In this document: piece by piece, positions 11,727 to 35,325 of the stretch
Layout of the letters: each line of letters starts with the position of its first letter
Numbering within the stretch: position 1 is the stretch's first letter
NCBI GenBank assembly: GCA_002633005.1
Contig: NMRA01000181.1
Coordinates: forward strand, 69,824 to 133,823
Length of the DNA stretch: 64,000 bases
Reading direction: 5' to 3'
Source: Phoronis australis
Lineage: Eukaryota > Phoronida > Phoronidae
Translations under genes and position numbers: made by a program
The notes under the pieces: generated by a model
Database searches by the model: none
The model's input: the letters and a program-made list of their open reading frames with translations, nothing else
What the model was told of the DNA's origin: nothing

Positions 11727-13904
11727 ATGTCTAGGCGTCTATGGCAAATATCGTCTGCTGCATTTGGAATTAATGATCCTAAGGTAGGTTTACATGGTTG
11801 ATTTATGCTCGCGTCATTTCCCCAATGGCTACTCCTCATTCACTTAGCCAGTACAGCCAAAGTACAATTCAATCGTACAGATGAGGATAACCAGGTAACA
11901 GATTTAGCTCTCGATGGCTACTTCCGGATACAAACCTGCGCTCCGTAGAGCAAGTTTCTTGCCAAAAAATCAGTATCACGAAAGTCTTCGCGAAATATCT
12001 TCAGAATTAGACTTGGTGGGTTAGTTTTCAAGGGGCCTATACTTTGTGACAGTGTGGATGGAAATGAATGATTAAGCGCAGTAACTAATTTATTATGTAA
12101 CAACCCCTAAATAACACACACTAGATTTGTTTGGTGGCACTCAATAGTTTTTGCGTCACGGTTGAATTTACCTGCCCCAATTCCTTTCAACATGGGCGCT
12201 TGCTGTGTTGGACGAATGACTTTTTTTAAAAATTGCCTGAATCCACTAACATATGAAAACAATTCCGATAGAAAGGACCCGCCACATTTTGTAGTAAGTT
12301 GACTAATACCCCTTTAAATAGACAACATGAAGTCCTTAAATACAGTACAATGGTTCATGTGCGCTGAATGAATATGCCCATTTACAGTCTGACGACCGCG
12401 TTCCAACAACTGCAATAGTACGGGACGAGATTAGTATGTATCAAGACGACGTGGGTGGAATAGAAAACATGGAGAACACCGAGGGTTTACACTACGTTGC
12501 AAAGTCATTACGTGATTCTCAAATGGAACAAAATGTAAGAATTCCAGAGGAGCAGGTAAGCAAAAATAATTGCGCTTTCTTTTCACTAGACAGAGCTATT
12601 AAATGAACACTGCAAACTAAATTCTACGTTATATGAATTCAGGGTACCCGAACAACACGGCTCGTGTACTAATAAACATAGCTCCGCATACTGCTCACGG
12701 ACGTGTAAACTGATTTCACTGACTCACGAACAGGGACCCACACTCACACAAAACACAGTATACTCACCCTAAAACCCAGCTCTTGGACAGCAAGCACGGC
12801 TCTGGCACCTGTAAACACGCACACGATTCTTAGTCACCTGAGTCAGTGAGTCCTGGTTTTGGGTCTTCAAGTCGTATTTCATGAATGCCGCATAGTGAGT
12901 TAAGTTTACAGGTCCTCGAGCGGAGTTCACTAGTGCGTGAGCCCTGTTTTCATCAAGTATGTATTTGGAAATAAATTAAAGTTTTGCATATTGACAAAAC
13001 TGAACGACCTCTGAGAGTGGCAAAATTTGTGTCTGAAATAAAGTGATTTAATTCATAACATTTATGCCATATAATTTAGTAATATGAATAAAATTCCTTG
13101 AAATTCAAATTCTACGAATGACGTAATTAACCCATCAAATCCCAAGAAAGATATTTGACATGTTAGTGTCACACGGCTTATGTCCCAAGGGGACTAGTTT
13201 ACCCAGTGTTAGAAAGGAGTTTGCTCTGAGCTTTGACGTTTGGTCGTAATGTACCCCTCACCGTCCTCAACGTTGATGTGCTTTGTGACTTTTTGCTATA
13301 GTTGTCTGTGTAAAATGCGCTTAAAGGTACTCTTTCTTTTAGATTCACTTATTTAGAACACAGGATGAATTTGATCAGTCGAAAAATATAAACATTTCAT
13401 AACTTTCAACCCTTTCTGTGTTTGCCTTATTTATTAAATTTTTTCAAAAGTGATTGAGGTTTCCGCGGAAAGCTCATAACATTTTGTGCCAATTGAGTGA
13501 GTACACATATTGTGTGAGTCATCTGTCACTCACAAGGGCGGCCAGTTTAGGTGGTGGTGCACCACCAAAATAAATTTAAACTAAATATTTCGTATTAAAT
13601 TCAGTTAAGTTTTAAAAAGATATAAGGTGCTGAATGAGCATTGTTTGGGTTTACCTTTCGACCGAACTAATGTGCTTTAAAATCCGTTTGATGAGGTTCA
13701 GTTGTTAAGTTATTCAGACACACCTGTACAACTAGCGAACAATGGGAAAACACCTGCGCCAAAAGTTTTGCTTGGAAATCTGTGTTTTATACTATTAGGC
13801 AAGATTATACTACTTTTAATTGTTTTTAGGCTATTGGGGAAGATTGGTTCAACAAAATACTGGAAGAAGACTTTGAGTTCGAGTGTGAATCTGAAATTGT
13901 GTAA
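11727..13904 (+). CDS. Small acidic protein of unknown function (99 aa)
   Basis: I do not recognise the product. Three exons fit together in phase 0: 11727-11783, 12388-12555 and 13830-13904. Each has consensus sites (AAG|gtaggt; tttacag|TCT and CAG|gtaagc; tgtttttag|GCT). The protein starts MSRRLWQISSAAFGINDPK, has a polar middle rich in Asp, Glu, Gln and Asn, and ends in a strongly acidic tail with the motif EDWFNKILEEDFEFE before TAA. The first exon is open ten codons further upstream to its acceptor (start 11697), so the real N-terminus may lie in an earlier exon. No signal peptide or membrane segment is seen. The short acidic tail with embedded aromatic residues resembles a linear interaction motif (inference). 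The gene is convergent with the first cathepsin gene. Confidence 0.5.
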
Positions 13905-13996
13905 TGCCTATTTAAATATACCAGACCACTGATGTTTAATTTTTAATATTTGAAAATTATTCATATTCAAACCAACTGTTGCTATATACAAATCAA

Positions 13997-14012
13997 TTTA
14001 TTGAAAAATAAA
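13997..14012. terminator. Interleaved poly(A) signals of two convergent genes
   Basis: AATAAA for the plus strand lies at 14007-14012, about 100 bp after the stop at 13904. TTTATT at 13997-14002 is AATAAA on the minus strand, about 155 bp after the cathepsin stop at 14157. Four bases separate the hexamers, so the two 3' UTRs should overlap tail to tail by tens of bases. Confidence 0.6.
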
Positions 14013-14156
14013 TAATATATGGTAACAAGGAAAGTGTCGTTTAACAAGCCCTAATTACACTGATGGCAAATCAAGATGAGTGTCATAGACTCCCGCGGAC
14101 CGCCGGCTGCGCTCATCTGTTCCATTCGAAGAAAGTAGATTTGAAATGCTCTTTGT

Positions 14157-19978
<5,822 letters not shown>

Positions 19979-20036
19979 CTGCAAGGCAAAACGTTTTCCT
20001 GGTTCTAAGTGGACGAGTAGGTGATCGCTTTCAAAC

Positions 20037-20044
20037 TTATAAAG
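20037..20044 (-). promoter_or_regulatory. TATA-like box of cathepsin paralogue A
   Basis: The minus strand reads cTTTATAAGt here, about 60 bp upstream of the ATG at 19978. Initiation ~30 bp downstream would give a short leader. The three bases before the ATG are CAG after a pyrimidine-rich run, so an acceptor at the ATG, as in paralogue B, remains possible with a promoter further upstream. Confidence 0.45.
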
Positions 20045-21313
20045 CGTAATAGAATGAATAGCGTGTTTAGTTTCTAAGAAAAGCCACTCGGTTAAATCAA
20101 CAACAAATCGAAGACGTAGTTTCATATTTTCATAACAGTCCTGAAATGTGTATACGTGCATCGTACGCATAATAGCATGGCATGACTCGAGCTTTTTGAA
20201 TCCGTAATTGTCACTGGCATATAAATACAGACGTTTGTTCACGAAAAATAAATTATCGTGCAAATTTGTTTACTCGGAAAGTTCATAGCTAAGCAGCCGC
20301 GTAACCCTTTCATAGAAACTGTTTAGGTCATACAGGGCCAGAGAAAAATGTCCCAGGTTTGGCTAAATTTGAAACATGTCTCAGAGACGGCTAATAGGAT
20401 TCATATGAAACTTTAAGATGCTATACTTTTTGCACTCTTCTCCAAAACGCTGTTAGGAACTGTTTAATTAAAGCGTTCCACTTCTGTGTGAGGAGCTATC
20501 AAAATAGGACTTCAATGATAATTATAAAAAAAGTTAAATAAATGGAAAACAAAATGATAATTTACTAATATTAAACCCTAACAACGCTTTTGAGATACAT
20601 CTTGAGAGTGTGCATCAACTTGGCAATGTTATTGTTACTCTTCTTTTGCTATCAATGTACCTGTCTTTTTTGTTAAATTTTACTAAAAAGACATGTCAAA
20701 GTCGGTGATATAATTAAGGCAGATTGGTATAAAGCCAAAAATCAAAATTTGCAGGCTTTCTGCTTTTCAGAAAACATACTTTTACCGAGTAAAGTTTTGT
20801 AGATAGTTGATGAATACACAGTTGTTCATAAGGCCGTAAATAACCTCGAAATTGTATTAGAGAAGATTACTTGCAACGTGTAACTGCTCAAAACAAAAAC
20901 AATGTAAATGTTTGTTGCTGGATTAGTAAAATACTGTGCAAAACAGTTATGGTTTTCTTAACATCTCAGTGGAAAACCTACATGGCTTACAGTGTGCGCG
21001 TACTCACCTTATTTCTTCGTGACCGGGCGATTTTAAAGTGGCTCTTGCAAGATGGGTAGTCGCTTTATACATCCTTATCCCGTGACCTCGTGAACTCGTG
21101 ACTTACCGTCTTTATTTACACAGTGACACGAAGCACGAGGTGTACATATCACAGCAAATGGAGGCTGATAACGGCAAAGGTGACTCCGGCGGGGGGGGGT
21201 CTCACAGGATGGGATGGTAGCGGTGACTGTGACTGGATTAGAATGTGCAGTGACACCCCGTGCGCTTGACAGTGGTCCCCCGGCATCGACCAAGAACGTC
21301 TTTATAACTCATG
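20045..21313. other. Upstream flank of cathepsin A, no gene seen
   Basis: AT-rich sequence with no exon-like frame. It may hold regulatory sites of cathepsin A. A second TATA-like word on the minus strand lies near 21300 (gttataaag), and a run of ten G residues occurs near 21190. No domain or RNA gene was recognised. Confidence 0.4.
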
Positions 21314-21572
21314 ATATAAATAGGTAAATAAAACAACAAGAATGGATCAACTGAAATTTTCGGATTTAATAACGTCCTTTGTCAACAGAAACAGAAATAA
21401 AGTAAAATCAAACAGTATATGACATTTGACGTTTAAGATATGGTGTAATGAATATGTCAAATGTCATATAGTGTTTGATTTTACTTTATTTCTGTTTCTG
21501 TTGACAAAGGACGTTATTAAATCCGAAAATTTCAGTTGATCCATTCTTGTTGTTTTATTTACCTATTTATAT
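21314..21572. repeat. Near-perfect 259-bp palindrome (117-bp arms)
   Basis: The left arm 21314-21430 and right arm 21456-21572 are reverse complements with one mismatch found (cagtatat against atatagtg). A 25-bp spacer gtttaagatatggtgtaatg plus aatat separates them. Neither arm encodes a protein. It could be a young foldback or MITE insertion, or an inverted join made in assembly. Confidence 0.95.
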
Positions 21573-22370
21573 TCTACATTTCGTGAAACAATAGTATCCT
21601 TGGGAGGATCTGGATCGCCTTATTTAGTTTCAGATTTATTTTCTACGTTATAATTCATGGAAATGGTTTCAAGCGCATTCTGACATCATCCCAAATTCCG
21701 ATATTTTTAGTGCTTTATGGTAAGTCTAAAAGGGCCATTGAGGTTCACAATTTATTGTAGATTGTCATCTTGGCAATATATATTGTCAACCTTAGTGATG
21801 TCCCGGCCTGGTCGTTTTTGTTCATAAAGCCGCTCACTCAATAAAAGCAACTTTCACGCTTGTACAAGCGATTGCCCTAAACGTTTTCATCGCAGTTTTT
21901 GTATAAGCTCTCACCCGTTTCCTAAAAAGTATGGGCGCACTATTTGGCATGTACCTGTGGTTTTCTGACATTTGCGTAAGTTCACGGTACCAGTGTTTTT
22001 ATTACGATTTTTTTATCTATTTTTGATTAGCCACCATGCAGCTGTGTTAAGCTTGGCTGTTCAATCAAGTCTGATTAATGTCCAAAATAATAAAAATACG
22101 ATGGAATAAACGTGTATAAACGCACATCTATACATATCAAGATATAGTGAGAATACTTTGTAAAGACAAACAGTGTAATGTTATGGCATCAGCTGATGTG
22201 TACAGATAAATTCGCACGTGTGAAAATGAAAGCGGTTATGAATAGCCGTTCTCTTTTTACGAACTCTGTTCATTTCTCATGAACCACAGTTCTTTTCGAT
22301 TCTGATAGGAGGCACGAGTTGCAAAGACAAAGCGGAAAATGCTTCACGATACAAATTTTCTGTACGAAAT

Positions 22371-22947
22371 TTAAATTCTCTGCAGGACCAAAAATATACT
22401 CAAAACCAAAATTTATCTCGCCAGGACCTACAATTTATCACGTCAAGACCACAATTTAACACGTTAGGACAGAAAATTTATCACGCCAGGAAAGAAAATT
22501 TATTACGTCGGGAAAATTTGATGTCAGGAGGCTACTTGATCAACAACAGGCACGTGGCCTCTCTAAGAGATGATAGGTATCCAACGTTTCGCCGGCGACA
22601 GTCACCTTATCGTGACAATGATGTTGAATTTAAGTCGTCTCTTCCACGTTTTACTATAGAAGCCAATGTACACTTGGGCACACTAGACTTGAATGCGGCT
22701 GAGAATTACAGACAAAAAGGATCGTCATTGACACGTGGTCTCCTGTCATGAAATTTTCTCTTGGCATGAAATTTCCCTTGGCATGAAATGTTCTCTTGGC
22801 ATAAAATTTTCTCATGGCAAGAAGTTCTATGTCCTGGCGTGATAAATTTTGTGTCCTGGCATGATAAATTTCGGTCCTGGTGTGTTAAATGTTGGCCCTT
22901 TTCGTGATAAATTATAGGTTCTGGCGCTATAAATTTAGAGAATTTAA
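22371..22947. mobile_element. Element with mirrored arrays of a ~20-bp motif
   Basis: At 22411-22515 at least four units of the type aatttatcacgccaggac follow one another. At 22745-22945 the reverse complement (tcctggcgtgataaattt) is repeated several times, together with a related ttggcatgaaattttctc array. The ends ttaaattctct (22371-22381) and agagaatttaa (22937-22947) are exact inverted repeats. The centre (~22560-22740) is not repetitive and has no recognised gene. This layout, terminal inverted repeats made of short tandem subrepeats, is like foldback-type non-autonomous DNA transposons. Confidence 0.7.
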
Positions 22948-24608
22948 CTCTTGAATAACAAATCTGTGTCCTGAAATTTTTCCTGCTTTGGTTTTCCATA
23001 GTTGCACATGCTTGACATAGTGTAGGGCATCTTTGGGGTACAAAATATCAAATCTACCTGTACTCTTTAACTGGGAAAAAGGGTTCACGTGAAGAATACT
23101 GAATTCTTAAGGCTAACGATGAGGAATTATCGCTGACAGTGAGAACGCCATTGTGATTTGTAATGAAAGTAGATTGTCAGACCTGAAATATAGGCCGGTA
23201 TTAGATCTTCACACGACAGTGGATGACATGGATTCATTAGCGGATTTAAGATGCCGTAAGCGATAGACTTAATTACACTTTTCGAAAGGTAAATGTTGGG
23301 GGGAAGGGGGCAAGGTCCCTTCTCAGGACCCTTCTAACCGATGCGGCAGGTCGCCTCAATAATTTGCAGGCGTCAAGGTTAAACCGTGGCAACCAGTACA
23401 GGCGTGGGAACGAGGGCAGTCGAGAAAAGAAAGGCATCGAAACGGAGTAGAGAGAAAATTCAAGAGCACATTTGTCAACTATCAGTGCTTGATTTGCACT
23501 TTGAGGGCCCTTGTCAAGACATTGCTGCAGTGGCGGATCTAGGATACCATAAGAGGGAGGGCCCAACATGTTGCCTCGGGGAATTGGGCAAAGCGCGATT
23601 GCATTGGCACAGGTGACCTGAACATTGAGGGAGCTGGGGATGTGGACCTGTTCAGAAAATCTATTGGTGGACTAAAAAAAAAACGGGGACACGATTCCGC
23701 CACGGTCTGGGGTCTGGTGTATCATTTTACAGCATAAGTCGTCTAAACAAAGTGCACTTGGTCATTCATTCATGTATTTCGACAAAATCGAGAAAATTTG
23801 TTCTGCATTGCTTTTGAAATGCATAGTAATTCACTGAATTTTTAGATTCACGAGGACAATTTTAGGGAATGCTCTGATATATTTCTCAAGAGACCCCTCT
23901 CTGCAAGGGATACTGGAGTCAGTTGTCGTGTCCTGTCTCCGATGTCCTAGAAATTGATAAAAATTGAGAGCCTGGCAAATAGTATCGATTGCTGCAGATT
24001 TCCAGTATTTCTCAAAATTAGATAAAAACCCTTCATATTTTAGAGCCCATCTCTTGCTTGGGGGACGTTGATGCCTTCTATGCGGCCACCCTTTCTGTGC
24101 TTATTTTTGGATACCCCCTTAAAGAGACCCCGATCACAAAGAGAAGGCCAATGACGGTTTTAAATCAATTTACATCTTTTAAATTTGGTTACGACCTAAC
24201 TCCTTTGTTAGTGATTTCCAATAAGATCGTATCTACCCTGACTGGGCTGAGCTGTTAAAAATAACAGTTAATTAAATTTATAACATATTTGAACATCAGT
24301 AAACCAATAGCATTTCTGAAAACTTCGTCAAATAGTGATCATGTTTGGTTTTTGAATCGCCAAAATCGCCCAACTACAACCGAAACTACGACAATCTATT
24401 CTTTCTGAAAACACCAATTCACTGTTAGTTTGACTGTGCTCACACGTGGTCTGTAATAAGCCTGGAAGATAATTGGCCTGCTTGTTGTCTTAAACAGACA
24501 AAAGAGTGTGCTTGGCAGCTAACAAAGAAGCTAGATATTATCACACGCTCAGAACCGCCTACGTCTGGTGAAGTCACTGAACGGGAAAATGCTGTCATGC
24601 ACAATCGA
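22948..24608. other. Intergenic stretch, no gene recognised
   Basis: Contains GC-richer patches (23270-23650) with phrases such as gtggcggatctagg that recall hAT-type element ends, and otherwise AT-rich unique sequence. Open frames here are short and lack splice sites or recognisable motifs. Confidence 0.35.
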
Positions 24609-24935
24609 AACTGTAACTTGCGGAACGGTCACTGGACGTCTAACAAACCAAGTTTTCACTAACGGCGATGCGATTAATTTTCTACGGCAGCGTGTCATTT
24701 TTTCTTGATGTTCCAGTCGTACAGTAATCCTCGAGTTTACTGTTCACTTAAGTGAACCCGGACAAAGCTGGCCGATAAGAACATGCTTCCTAACGCTTTG
24801 CGTTACAATTTACTTCCTTATTGAGAGATAGATAATTGAAGAGAGTCCTGTGTCACCTCCGTTTATCGATTGACTAATACGGTCTAACATTAATACGAGA
24901 ATGTATGTCCACATTCGTGAAAAAGTCACCGTATC
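24609..24935. repeat. Direct duplication, copy 1 (327 bp)
   Basis: Identical by eye to 24998-25324, at an offset of 389 bp. It stops exactly at the ambiguous base N at 24936. Identity with no visible divergence next to an N suggests a gap-closing or haplotype-joining artefact rather than a biological repeat. Confidence 0.95.
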
Positions 24936-24997
24936 NTACAAAATCAGATAAGAGATAATGATCCCCTATAGCAGTTCTGAACAGGCTGACCGATATG

Positions 24998-25324
24998 AAC
25001 TGTAACTTGCGGAACGGTCACTGGACGTCTAACAAACCAAGTTTTCACTAACGGCGATGCGATTAATTTTCTACGGCAGCGTGTCATTTTTTCTTGATGT
25101 TCCAGTCGTACAGTAATCCTCGAGTTTACTGTTCACTTAAGTGAACCCGGACAAAGCTGGCCGATAAGAACATGCTTCCTAACGCTTTGCGTTACAATTT
25201 ACTTCCTTATTGAGAGATAGATAATTGAAGAGAGTCCTGTGTCACCTCCGTTTATCGATTGACTAATACGGTCTAACATTAATACGAGAATGTATGTCCA
25301 CATTCGTGAAAAAGTCACCGTATC
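24998..25324. repeat. Direct duplication, copy 2 (327 bp)
   Basis: Second copy of 24609-24935. The 61 bases between the N and this copy are unique. No coding potential. The copy continues seamlessly into unique sequence on its right, as the true contig end would. Confidence 0.95.
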
Positions 25325-25719
25325 AAGTTGGACAACTGATTTGAAAAGTGTTATGCCAATCAGTAGGCCAGTTGTAAAAACGTGCATTTCGTGATACGAA
25401 ATATAGTCTCGTAAATAGCGTCGGCAGGAAGATTATACTAGGTCTTCATATTTCCTCTGCTTCAATCAACATCACTTTCTGGCTTTAGCCTCAATAACAC
25501 CAAGCGCTAATTAACTACGACCTTCACAATAATGACTGTGCGAGTGAAACTTTTTGTATAGTTTACGACCTCTCCGGTAAATTGCGCACCGCAGCAGAAC
25601 TATACAAAATAAAATATGACTATGCTGAATCATTGTTCTGTAACTGTTGGTAAAGCAGAATAGAAATTGTATAAAAAAGAATCATGTTGAATGAAATTAG
25701 ATATCCGTTGTAGTATTTG

Positions 25720-27060
25720 TTACTTTCCGGTGCATTGTGAGCCTATGACGTGTAATTATGGTAAAGTCTCTGAAAAGTGTGGTTACTGAGTGTTGAGAAT
25801 CAAAGTAGTCTAACATGTTGAATGAAAAGGTCAATTTTTCAGAAATTGCACTCAATGACCCCATGGTTGCACCATATGACTTGAAACTTAAGAATTGAAA
25901 GTCAATTGCATGTGTCAATCACATACGTAAATCTGAAGTGTCAAATTTAAGTTTGCATTCAATGACCTTTGACCTATTTTGCCTGATTAGATGACCTGAT
26001 TGCTTAGAAAAGTCGTGTATTTGATTGGCATATACACTTACACCTGGACATTGAAAATGTATGAGAAACAACATTTTGGAAATAAGACGATTTTTACACT
26101 AATTGACCCTTTCTAGTACCCATTAAACAGTTGTAGTGAAAATATTGCGAAGTCCGTGTAATAGTTGTAACACGCTTCTACCTTAGAGCGGTTTTAGAAA
26201 GTCACTCCTTGAAAAGTGTGGTTAATGCTGACAATTACAGTTTTATAACCGTTGACATTTACAATATTAGAATACATGTTAAATGAAAAAGTTAACATTT
26301 CAGAAGAAAAATGCACTTATTGACCACATAGTTGCACCAAATGACTTGAAACTTTGGAACTGGAACTCAATTTATCAATCATATACGTAAATCTGAAGTG
26401 TCAACTTCAAAATTTAAGTTTGCACTCAATTACGTTTGACCTATTTTATTTGATTGGATGGCTTGATTGCTTAGAAGTCGCGTATTTGGTTGGTTTGTAC
26501 TTTTACACCTGTATGTTGAAATTAAAGAGAATTCCTTGAAAATTTAGGAGAAATAATATTTTGAAATTTGCTTGTGACCCTTTTCGGTGCATTATAAGCC
26601 CTTTTAGTAGTCTCTATTGCACAGTCCGTGAAAAGCATGTTTAATGATGAGAATCGCACTTATCTAACTGTTGACACATCAGAATACGTGTTGAATGAAA
26701 AGGTTAAAATTTCAGAAGAAAAATGTACTTAATGACCCCTTGGTTGCACCAAATGACCCAAAACTTTAGAATTAGAGTTCAACTAAATTTATCAATCAGG
26801 TATGTGAATTTTGAAACCTCTCAGTCAACATCTTAGTTTGTACGCAATGATCTTTCGCCTATTTTATCTATTTGATCGGATTACTTAGAAAAGTGATGCA
26901 TTTGATTGACATGTAAATTTACACCTGTACACTGAAATTGAAAAGAATTCAATGGAAATTGTAGCAGTAACGTTTTGAAAATTAGATGACTTTTTGCACC
27001 TATTGACTACTTTCGGACCATTATGAGTCCAAAATATAAGTTTCAAAGTTGAAAGTTGAG
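25720..27060. repeat. Three-unit tandem repeat, ~0.41-0.47 kb period
   Basis: The anchor gttgaatgaaaagg recurs near 25817, 26278 and 26690, and tgattgcttagaa or its variant recurs near 25998, 26464 and 26878. Each unit also contains a gttgcaccaaatgac word, a cctattttat word and a ttacacctg word in the same order. Units have diverged by substitutions and indels, so this is an old satellite-like expansion. No ORF is conserved between units. Confidence 0.85.
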
Positions 27061-27140
27061 TCGTTTGAGAGTTTGTAAGCTCTAGGAAACAGCAGAAAAG
27101 AAAACAACAAGAAAAAGACAAAAACCTGAGAATAACAAGG

Positions 27141-27162
27141 CTCTGCGCTGGTACGCGCAGAG
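27141..27162. repeat. Short perfect hairpin
   Basis: CTCTGCGC and GCGCAGAG form a perfect 8-bp stem with the loop tggtac. It stands out as GC-rich in an AT-rich context, between the tandem repeat and the MITE-like element. It might be the end of a mobile element or a structured transcript feature. Function unknown. Confidence 0.8.
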
Positions 27163-27268
27163 TAAATAATTGTGTATTTCGTTTTTCTTGTATATTATGC
27201 AATTAACTTATTCGGTTTTAATAGCCATTTCCACTGAGCAAATCTTCACTCTTGTCGTTCGACTGCTC

Positions 27269-27408
27269 ATGGTTAGAGATTTATGGTATTTCTGCAATGG
27301 ATTGTGGGAAATCGGACTACCCAGCCGAATGAAACCAGAAAACGTACGCCTACATCTCCAGCCAACAGGTGGCGATAAAGATGTATAATTTCACAAATCT
27401 CTAACCAT
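27269..27408. mobile_element. 140-bp MITE-like hairpin element
   Basis: Terminal inverted repeats of 17 bp: atggttagagatttatg at 27269-27285 and the reverse complement of cacaaatctctaaccat at 27392-27408, with one mismatch. The interior is short and non-coding. It lies 29 bp downstream of the stop codon of cathepsin B, so inside that gene's expected 3' UTR. Confidence 0.7.
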
Positions 27409-27437
27409 AAAAAGTCAACTGCCACTAGTCTGTGTGT

Positions 27438-33377
<5,940 letters not shown>

Positions 33378-33856
33378 CTGAAAATGATGATTTAAATTAC
33401 AAAATCACCAGATTAATTTACACGAATGAGGCTTTGCGTCTAATTTGAGGTTCTTGTTCAGCACTTAAGAATTTACGAGTTGAGATGTGTTAGTGCTTGC
33501 TTTAGCAACCATTTTCAGCGTTGTTTACAGATGGCCATCAATTTCAAAATTAGGCAGTTTGTTTCATTTTCTTAGACGATTTATCACACACGTATGCAAC
33601 ATCTTACGTAAAAGTCTCGCTAAGATGCAAACATTAGCCAAAAGTGAAAAAAAGAATTGAATAAGTAAGTCACCTAATTAAAAGTCATTATTATTGCGTA
33701 TTAAAATAATTATGGTAATGATTATGATAATGAAAATACTAAATGATAGCCAGTAGAAAATTGACGTTTTGGGATAACCGAACGAATCAACATGCTATTT
33801 ATGTGTTGATAAAACTAACTGTGAATTAGTATTATGTAAAACACTCATTTGTTTAC

Positions 33857-33932
33857 CTTGAACCCAGTTGTTCTCTCAGCGGCCGCAAAGCACGTTCTAC
33901 CGTCTCGTATCACAGGGCTTTCAATATTATAC
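33857..33932 (-). promoter_or_regulatory. Promoter and 5' UTR exon of cathepsin B
   Basis: On the minus strand a TATA-like TATAATAT (33931-33924) is followed ~70 bp later by a donor, GTTCAAG|gtaaac (exon end 33857). The coding exon starts exactly after an acceptor (ttttcag|ATG at 33377). This predicts a non-coding first exon of 40-50 bp and a ~480-bp UTR intron. A further minus-strand donor (CAAGAAG|gtaagt, ~34617) could mark an alternative leader. Confidence 0.5.
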
Positions 33933-35325
33933 GATGACTTGCAAATATCTTTATCACACCATAACCTTGTCTTGCGACATGTGATGTTGGTCCAGAGTTC
34001 GTTAGAACCTTCAGATAATCGCACCTGTAGTTCAAAAAGTCCCCAAACCCATGCTATCTCGATTCAATCAGTGAACTCCGCTTTGTTGGTGTATGCGCAC
34101 TATAGGTCTACTCCAAATTCAGACATAGTTACTCGTATTTCTGTCCGATAGCCGCAAGTCCAATGAGATAAATATAGCTAGAGTTGGCATCACGTGGTTT
34201 TCATTGCGCGGAGTGGTCCACCATCTTGCTGATGACCAGTGTTAGTTAGAGATGCGTGCGTACTGTGTAATATCTGAGAACCATTATTGGTAACAACACC
34301 GGGTTTCAACTCGTAAAAACTCACTGGCTTTAATGTTAGGATCACCAAGTGCAAACTGGGATTTTTGGAAAATCATCCAAGAACATCACTGCATACTTGA
34401 GCACAGAATTAAAGGGTCTTTACACTTCTTTGATCTTTAGCAGGTGACATCAAAAATTTAAATTTGATTTCCATGCAGTATAACCCGGCCAGAATCTGAA
34501 TGATATAGTTTTTGGTCTTTCGAGGTTTGAAATTGACACTGAAATAAAATGATTTTGTGGGTGAGAACTCGGTCGCAGAAACAATATCGTTCAACTTTTG
34601 GTCTTTTCTTGACTTACCTTCTTGAGTCCGATAGTATTTAATGGAGTGGCCTTATTCTCTCCAAGATATCTGTTGTTTTCTAGCAACGAAGAAACATAAA
34701 AAGTGACTGCAAGATTAATAGTTGTACATTTTTACAGAGTGGAAGATTTATTAATATGGCCTGGTTATTAGGAATACGGCAGGATCGAAGAACGGGATAC
34801 CCAAGAATGCTAGACCCCACACTGTTGTATTGGGACGGTTGATCGGATGGGAGTGTTTCTGCATGTAGATTTCAAGAGATGGGACAAATGTTATGTAGCC
34901 TGGCAAGTTATTAAAATCTGAAATTGCCTTACTTGAGGAAAACCATCATTTTTGTATTCTTTTTTGTTTATGGCCTTCTGATAGTTACAGTGTATTAATG
35001 CCTGAGTATGTAGGACAGGGCAGATAGAACAGTCAGTGACGGAGTATCTTTGAGGCCACAGCGCACCTGTTGGAGATTTCGATTCAAATGCGGAAACGGA
35101 TAAAGGTATTACCCACAATGCACCCTAAAATAAACAGTCGCTGAGCACTGATGAGTGATGGGTGAACAGAATGAAACACGTATCGATCTCACTTCGCCGA
35201 TATCTCTTCAACATTAAAACACAATGACCCGAATATAGGCTGCATGTAATGATACTCATGTAGTTGAAGGATGAATATTTTAGTGCGACCGTCTTTGTGA
35301 GCGTGTTAGTCTAAACCATTTAAAA
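33933..35325. other. Divergent intergenic region
   Basis: Separates cathepsin B (minus) from the tetraspan gene (plus). No coding exon seen. It must contain the promoter of the tetraspan gene; no TATA box is obvious near 35280. An in-frame TAG at 35281-35283 precedes the tetraspan ATG. Confidence 0.45.

Noticed and set aside
23527-23700. hAT-like MITE suggested by cagtggcggatctagg
   Set aside because: The opposite end matches for only about eight bases and no 8-bp target duplication was found.
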